From: 66-474 sp039923855
Lineage (GTDB): Bacteria > Pseudomonadota > Gammaproteobacteria > Xanthomonadales > Rhodanobacteraceae
Assembly: GCA_039923855.1 (NCBI GenBank)
Contig: JBDTBW010000065.1
Span: forward strand, 1-48,734
Length of the DNA: 48,734 nucleotides
Direction of reading: 5' to 3'
The notes below the pieces were generated by a model. The model was given only the letters and a program-made list of their open reading frames with translations. It was not told the origin of the DNA and ran no database searches. Both the position numbers and the translations under genes were made by a program. This document shows positions 45,025-48,734 of this stretch, one piece after another. The first letter of the stretch is position 1. The number at the start of each line of letters is the position of its first letter.

Positions 45025-45320
45025 GCGCCGTCTTCACGAATGGCCCTGCCAACGCTTGCCCAAGCGGCCGCGCCGTGGCCCTTTGTCTGCAGGGCAACGC
45101 ATCACGAGGGAAGATGTATGTCGATACATAGACGAGTGATAACGCCGCCATGCAGGCAAAGGGCCACGGCCCTTAGGGTTGCTCCGCAGCAGCCGCCATA
45201 CTGCGTTACGCGCCTTGGCCTTAGAGTGGTGGGCGCGGCGACGCGCGTCTTGTCTGGCAACCGCTGCGGAAGCAACGCGGCTCGTTTGGGCAAGCGTTGG
45301 CAGGGCCTAGTCACCATGAA
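45025..45320. repeat. Large nested palindrome upstream of the NlpC lipoprotein gene
   Basis: Outer arms of 22 bases are perfect complements (45042-45063 and 45286-45307) and extend weakly into cgtcttca/tgaagac. Nested inside are a 16-base pair of arms with one mismatch (45075-45090 and 45152-45167), a short atcac/gtgat pair (45101-45105 and 45136-45140) and a central tgtat/ataca hairpin near 45115-45129. The right half has its own stem (about 45179-45190 with 45263-45275). No gene is supported in 44935-45374. Confidence 0.85.
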
Positions 45321-45374
45321 GACAGCCTTTTGCCAGAACTTCGCCCTCTCGCTCGCCCTTTCGGGGACGGGACA

Positions 45375-45878
45375 TTGATCGGCGCACAACGCCGTCTGCT
45401 TCCTCTCCTCGCACCTGCGCTGGCGCTGCTGCTCGCCGCTTGCGCCACTACTCCGCCACCGCCGGCGACCGCCGCCAACGATGTGCTGTTCCGGGCGATC
45501 GGCCTGGTCGGCACACCCTACCGCTTCGGCGGCAACACGCCCGCCAGCGGTTTTGACTGCAGCGGGCTGGTCGATTACGTGTTCCGCAGCGCCGGCTTCG
45601 CGCTGCCGCGCAATTCCCGTGAAATCGCCGACATGGATGCGCCCAGGATCCGCGGCGACCGGTTGGCCCCGGGCGATTTGCTGTTCTTCGGCCGACATGG
45701 CCGCGTTAGTCATGTCGCCATCTACGTCGGCGAAGGCCGTTTCGTGCACGCCCCCAACACCGGCGGCACGGTGCGCCTCGACCAACTCGACGGCGCTTAC
45801 TGGCACGATCATTTCCTGTACGCCAAGCGCGTGCTGGCATGGCGGTCATCGAACGACAGCGCGGTGGCATCGAACTAG
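45375..45878 (+). CDS. NlpC/P60 family peptidoglycan hydrolase lipoprotein
   Basis: The lipoprotein, of about 167 residues, has a signal and lipobox (ALALLLAACATT) followed by an NlpC/P60 cysteine peptidase domain: GTPYRFGGNTPASGFDCSGLV (catalytic Cys), SHVAIYVG (catalytic His) and FVHAPNTGG. It probably cleaves peptide crosslinks of murein, as Spr/MepS does. I chose TTG (45375-45377) because GGGGACGGGA lies directly upstream and the reading gives a clean signal peptide; longer readings run into the palindrome. Confidence 0.88.
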   Translation: MIGAQRRLLPLLAPALALLLAACATTPPPPATAANDVLFRAIGLVGTPYRFGGNTPASGFDCSGLVDYVFRSAGFALPRNSREIADMDAPRIRGDRLAPGDLLFFGRHGRVSHVAIYVGEGRFVHAPNTGGTVRLDQLDGAYWHDHFLYAKRVLAWRSSNDSAVASN

Positions 45879-45938
45879 GGCCACGAGTCCATAATTCCGG
45901 CTATGCTGCGCGGGTATCTTCGCAATTCCCGTGAATAA

Positions 45939-46081
45939 AAAGCGGTTTGAAAAACGTCGCGAGCGATGGCAGGTTGCGCGCCGCCGGAGCGCAGGAAGCG
46001 GAGTGTACACATCAGTACATGAGCATTCCGAGCACCGCTGGCGCGCGAGATGCCGAGCGCAGTAGCTTTGCAAACCGCTTT
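45939..46081 (+). repeat. Core-and-arms repeat element, copy E (short form)
   Basis: The arms aaagcggtttg (45939-45949) and caaaccgcttt (46071-46081) are perfect complements and resemble those of copy C. The core (about 45956-46064) begins gtcgcgagcgatggcagg and lacks the 40-base hairpin module. It lies between two co-directed genes, 60 bases after the NlpC stop and 10 bases before the doxX ATG; the doxX ribosome binding site (GGAG) is at its right edge. Confidence 0.9.
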
Positions 46082-46091
46082 GGAGTCCACC

Positions 46092-46496
46092 ATGCAAAAC
46101 CTCGCCGTCCTGCTCGGCCGCATCGGCCTTGCGCTGATCTTCATCGTTTTCGGCATCGGCAAGCTGCGCGGCTATGACGCCACCGCGGCCTACATGGTGG
46201 CGCACGGTTTGCCCGGCGGTTTGCTGCCGCTGGTGATCTTCGCGGAACTCGGCGGTGGACTCGCGATCCTGTTCGGGTTTCTCACCCGCTGGGCGGCGCT
46301 GGGATTGTTCGCCTTCTCGCTGCTGACCGGGGCATTCTTCCACAATGACTTCGGCAACCAGGAACAGTCGATCAATTTCATGAAGAATGTCGCAATCGCC
46401 GGTGGCTTTCTGGTACTGGCGGCGTTCGGGCCGGGCGCGATCGCGCTGGATGCACTGCGGAGCCGCAAGCGGCGTGGCGGAAATCTCAAATTCTGA
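46092..46496 (+). CDS. DoxX family membrane protein
   Basis: A 134-residue inner membrane protein with four hydrophobic helices. It starts MQNLAVLLGRIGLALIFIVF and has the DoxX-type GGLLPLVIFAELGGGLAILF and NDFGNQEQSINFMKNVAIAGG segments, followed by a basic C-terminus. DoxX proteins are linked to redox or thiosulfate chemistry in a few organisms, but the role is unclear here. GGAG precedes the ATG at the edge of repeat copy E. Confidence 0.9.
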   Translation: MQNLAVLLGRIGLALIFIVFGIGKLRGYDATAAYMVAHGLPGGLLPLVIFAELGGGLAILFGFLTRWAALGLFAFSLLTGAFFHNDFGNQEQSINFMKNVAIAGGFLVLAAFGPGAIALDALRSRKRRGGNLKF

Positions 46497-46609
46497 GCCA
46501 GGACCGATGCCATTACTCGCGCCATCCCAGGCGCTCGCCCCATGGCCAGCTTCGCTGTTCGCGCGCGCTCCCGGCGCGCGCAGTCATGGCATCGGCTTGA
46601 CGAGCCTGT

Positions 46610-47110
46610 TCACCCATGCACGTGACCGTGCTCCAGTTCCTCCGGCGTCGGCGCGCGCACGCCGACGATCTCGATGTCGAAATGCAGTGTCTTGCCGGCG
46701 AGCGGGTGGTTGTGGTCGACGTCGATCGCGCTCATGCCGATCTTGTGCACCGTCACCATCCTCTGTCCGCCCTCGCGCGTCTGCAGCACGGTTTGCATGC
46801 CGGGCTTGAGCTTGTCGGCATGCTGAAAATATTTTTTCGGCACGCGCTGGATCATGCCGGGGCGCAGCTCGCCGTAGGCGTCTTCCGGCGCGATCTCGAC
46901 CTCGAAACGCTCGCCTGTCTCGTGGCCTTCCAGCGCACGCTCGACCCCCGGCACCAGTTGGTTGAATCCCAATAACGCGACCAGCGGTTGACCACGCTCG
47001 CGTGAGCTGTCGACCTGCTTGCCAGCGGCGCCGCCGGCGCCGCTCTCGGCCACCCCGCTTTCAGTCACTGTGTAATGGAAACTCACCACCGTATTTTTCG
47101 CGGCCTTCAT
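46610..47110 (-). CDS. slyD: FKBP-type peptidyl-prolyl isomerase SlyD-like
   Basis: A cytoplasmic proline isomerase and chaperone with an IF (insert-in-flap) domain. The 166-residue protein reads MKAAKNTVVSFHYTV, then LGFNQLVPGVERALEGHETGERFEVEIAPEDAYGE, the IF segment, and DHNHPLAGKTLHFDIEIVGV. It lacks the long His/Cys metal-binding tail of Escherichia coli SlyD, keeping only EHGHVHG. An insertion after residue 20 (Gly/Ala/Ser-rich, about 15 residues) is unusual. GGAG 10 bases upstream supports the start at 47110. Confidence 0.92.
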   Translation of the reverse strand: MKAAKNTVVSFHYTVTESGVAESGAGGAAGKQVDSSRERGQPLVALLGFNQLVPGVERALEGHETGERFEVEIAPEDAYGELRPGMIQRVPKKYFQHADKLKPGMQTVLQTREGGQRMVTVHKIGMSAIDVDHNHPLAGKTLHFDIEIVGVRAPTPEELEHGHVHG

Positions 47111-47246
47111 GGTTGACGCACTCCGGGCGTAAACAAACAATGGTAGCGCCGCGCAAAGGGCTCGTCATGGATATTGTGATCGCGCCGGAGCACGACCCGC
47201 TTGCGGCTTGAACCCGGTCGACCAGGCCAGCCAGCAGCGCAACGAC

Positions 47247-47252
47247 TACAAT
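47247..47252 (+). promoter_or_regulatory. -10 box TACAAT for a leaderless rsxA transcript
   Basis: TACAAT is followed by 6 bases (ccggcc) and then the rsxA ATG (47259). There is no ribosome binding site and only a weak -35, the same layout as queG. Confidence 0.55.
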
Positions 47253-47258
47253 CCGGCC

Positions 47259-47846
47259 ATGGGTACTTACGTATTGATCCTGTTGGGCGCGGCGTTGGCC
47301 AACAACGCGGTGCTGACGCACATGTTCGGCGTCGATCCCGCGACCCGGCCGGAAGATCGCATGCGCGACGCGTTGACCATCGCCGCCGCGACCGGATGCC
47401 TGCTGCTGACCGCCGCGATCGCGTGCTGGTCGATCGAGCGCTTCGTACTCGTTCCATTCGCCATCGACTGGTTGCGCCTGCTTGCATGGTTGCTGATCGC
47501 CGCCACGCTGGCGCCGCTGCCGCGCGCGATCGCGCAACGGCATTCCCCGCTGACGCCGCAATTTCCGCCGCGTGCGTTGTCGCCCGCGCTACTGCTCGGT
47601 AATGGCCTGTTGCTCGGCGTTTTCGCCTTGAACGGCCATATTGAAGACGGATTCGCCGCGATGCTGGCGCGCAGCCTCGGTGCCGCGATCGGCTTCGCCA
47701 TTGTGCTGGTGTTGTTCACCGCGATGCACGACCGCCTGTATGGCGCGGACGTGCCGGCGCCATTCCGCGGCGCGCCGATCCTGCTGATCACCGCGGCGAT
47801 CATGGCGCTGGCGTTCATGGGTTTCGCCGGCGTCGGACGCCCATGA
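47259..47846 (+). CDS. rsxA: Rnf/Rsx electron transport complex subunit A
   Basis: RsxA is a membrane subunit of the Rnf-type complex that moves electrons between NADH and ferredoxin and, in Escherichia coli, keeps SoxR reduced. The 195-residue protein has six hydrophobic segments and the family words ALANNAVLTHMFG (canonical VNNFVL), GVFALN and the end DVPAPFRGAPILLITAAIMALAFMGFAG. The conserved TNCA segment of the fourth helix is GNGL here, losing a Cys that helps bind an intramembrane iron-sulfur cluster in studied Rnf complexes. Its stop overlaps the rsxB start. Confidence 0.88.
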   Translation: MGTYVLILLGAALANNAVLTHMFGVDPATRPEDRMRDALTIAAATGCLLLTAAIACWSIERFVLVPFAIDWLRLLAWLLIAATLAPLPRAIAQRHSPLTPQFPPRALSPALLLGNGLLLGVFALNGHIEDGFAAMLARSLGAAIGFAIVLVLFTAMHDRLYGADVPAPFRGAPILLITAAIMALAFMGFAGVGRP

Positions 47847-48388
47847 TGGCTGTCGCCACAATCGTGCTCGCCGTATTGTTTGCGCTTGCATGTATCGCCG
47901 CTCTGCGCGCGCGTTTGCCGCCGGCGATAACGGATCCCGTAGCGCTGGCCGATCGCATCGATGCGTTGTTGCCGCAGACGCAATGCACCCGCTGCGGTTA
48001 TCCGGCGTGCCGGCCGTACGCGCAAGCGATCGCGCGCGGTGAGGCGCCGATCAATCGATGCCCGCCGGGCGGCGATGCCGGCATCCGCGCATTGGCGGCG
48101 CTGACCGGATTGCCCGCCCTGCCACTCGATCCGGATTACGGCTTGGAAGCAGCGTCTGCGATCGCGCTGATCGACGAGGACGCGTGCATCGGCTGCACCA
48201 AATGCATCCAGGCCTGTCCGGTCGATGCAATCGTCGGCGCGGCGAAACTGATGCACACGGTTTTGCCGCAACTTTGCACCGGCTGCGAACTGTGCATTCC
48301 GCCTTGCCCGGTCGATTGCATCGCGATGATCCCCGCGCAAGCGGATGCGCGGCGCGCATCGGGGCCAGCGCTGCCGCGCGCCGCATGA
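47843..48388 (+). CDS. rsxB: Rnf/Rsx electron transport complex subunit B
   Basis: The 181-residue protein has an N-terminal membrane helix (VATIVLAVLFALACIAAL), the Fe-S domain CTRCGYPACRPYA...INRCPPGG, and two [4Fe-4S] motifs (CIGCTKCIQACPVD and CTGCELCIPPCPVD). It is the ferredoxin-like subunit of the Rnf complex. It overlaps rsxA (ATGA) and the next gene (ATGA), so the three are translated as one unit. Confidence 0.95.
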   Translation: MMAVATIVLAVLFALACIAALRARLPPAITDPVALADRIDALLPQTQCTRCGYPACRPYAQAIARGEAPINRCPPGGDAGIRALAALTGLPALPLDPDYGLEAASAIALIDEDACIGCTKCIQACPVDAIVGAAKLMHTVLPQLCTGCELCIPPCPVDCIAMIPAQADARRASGPALPRAA

Positions 48389-48734
48389 AGCCCGGACCGT
48401 CACCGCGTCTCGTTCGCAGCCTGCTGTGGATCGCCGCGATCCTGATTTTCTGCGTGCTGTGGCCGGCGCTGGAGTTCCCGCATTTCACCATCGAACCGGA
48501 AAACCGGCTGAAGGCGTTCCTGCAACTGGCGCTGTTCCATGGCTCGTGGCTGCTGTTTCCGTTGATCGCCCTGTGTGCGTGGCGCGCGGTCGTGCGCTGG
48601 CGCCGACACCATTGGCGACGCGCGACCGGCGCAGTCCTGATGCTGGCGTTGAGTTTGATCACGGTGTGGTCGCGTTTCGTGGAACCGAACATTCTGGTGG
48701 TGCGCACCACAGTCATTCCCGCGCCGATTGATCT
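48385..48734 (+). CDS. Membrane-anchored protein, likely metallophosphoesterase (truncated by window edge)
   Basis: Only the first 116 codons are visible. The segment has three hydrophobic helices (LLWIAAILIFCVLWPAL, LALFHGSWLLFPLIALCAW, AVLMLALSLITVWSRF) and then FVEPNILVVRTTVIPAP, a phrase typical of the region just before the catalytic domain of YkuE-type metallophosphoesterases. The catalytic motifs lie beyond the edge, so the call is an inference. It overlaps rsxB (ATGA) where rsxC would be expected. Confidence 0.55.
   Translation, partial: MKPGPSPRLVRSLLWIAAILIFCVLWPALEFPHFTIEPENRLKAFLQLALFHGSWLLFPLIALCAWRAVVRWRRHHWRRATGAVLMLALSLITVWSRFVEPNILVVRTTVIPAPID

Overview
This GC-rich window reads as chromosomal core DNA of a gammaproteobacterium, most likely from the order Xanthomonadales (Rhodanobacteraceae or a near relative). 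I base this on protein sequence character and gene order. Several blocks match classic gammaproteobacterial synteny: rplU-rpmA-obgE; queG divergent from nnrD-tsaE-amidase-mutL; pcnB-folK-panB-panC-panD; dapA-bamC divergent from gcvR-bcp; dnaB-alr-radA; rsxA-rsxB. The lineage is inferred from these features and was not tested by a database search.

Layout. 1-1894: ribosomal proteins L21 and L27 and the Obg GTPase (minus; obgE is cut by the left edge). 2235-8207: uvrA, a thioesterase, a DUF4139 secreted protein and an enoyl-CoA isomerase (plus). 8275-13916 (minus): sulfurtransferase, Nudix hydrolase, DUF1289 protein, periplasmic FKBP isomerase, DUF1684 protein and MutL. 14039-17752 (minus): amidase, TsaE and NnrD, divergent from queG. 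19005-23568 (minus): pantothenate genes, folK and pcnB. 23817-24215: tRNA-Glu(CTC) sharing one base with a 7Fe ferredoxin gene. 24509-30801: bamC and dapA (minus), then gcvR, bcp, phoH, thiD and lpxO (plus). 30995-39030: NAD-type isocitrate dehydrogenase, glutaredoxin, BepA-like protease, phoB with a decayed phoR, a cyclophilin, lpxH, a GST and radA. 39030-44525 (minus): a frameshifted small gene, alr, dnaB and a membrane-anchored serine hydrolase. 44653-48734: a small unknown protein, an NlpC/P60 lipoprotein, DoxX, SlyD, RsxA/RsxB and the start of a metallophosphoesterase.

The genes are mostly housekeeping: translation, DNA repair, cell wall, lipid A, pantothenate and thiamine synthesis, redox. 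I see no prophage, insertion sequence, transposase or CRISPR array. The unusual content is intergenic. Many gaps hold long imperfect palindromes. The most striking is a five-copy family with a conserved core of about 110-160 bases, closed by terminal arms that differ from copy to copy yet are complementary within each copy. Several copies abut or include the stop codons of neighbouring genes. Other structures include a 27-base inverted repeat inserted in frame in mutL, a nested palindrome before the NlpC lipoprotein gene, and GC-rich hairpins, one of which contains the alr ribosome binding site. Four genes have a TANNNT hexamer exactly six bases before ATG, which suggests leaderless transcripts.
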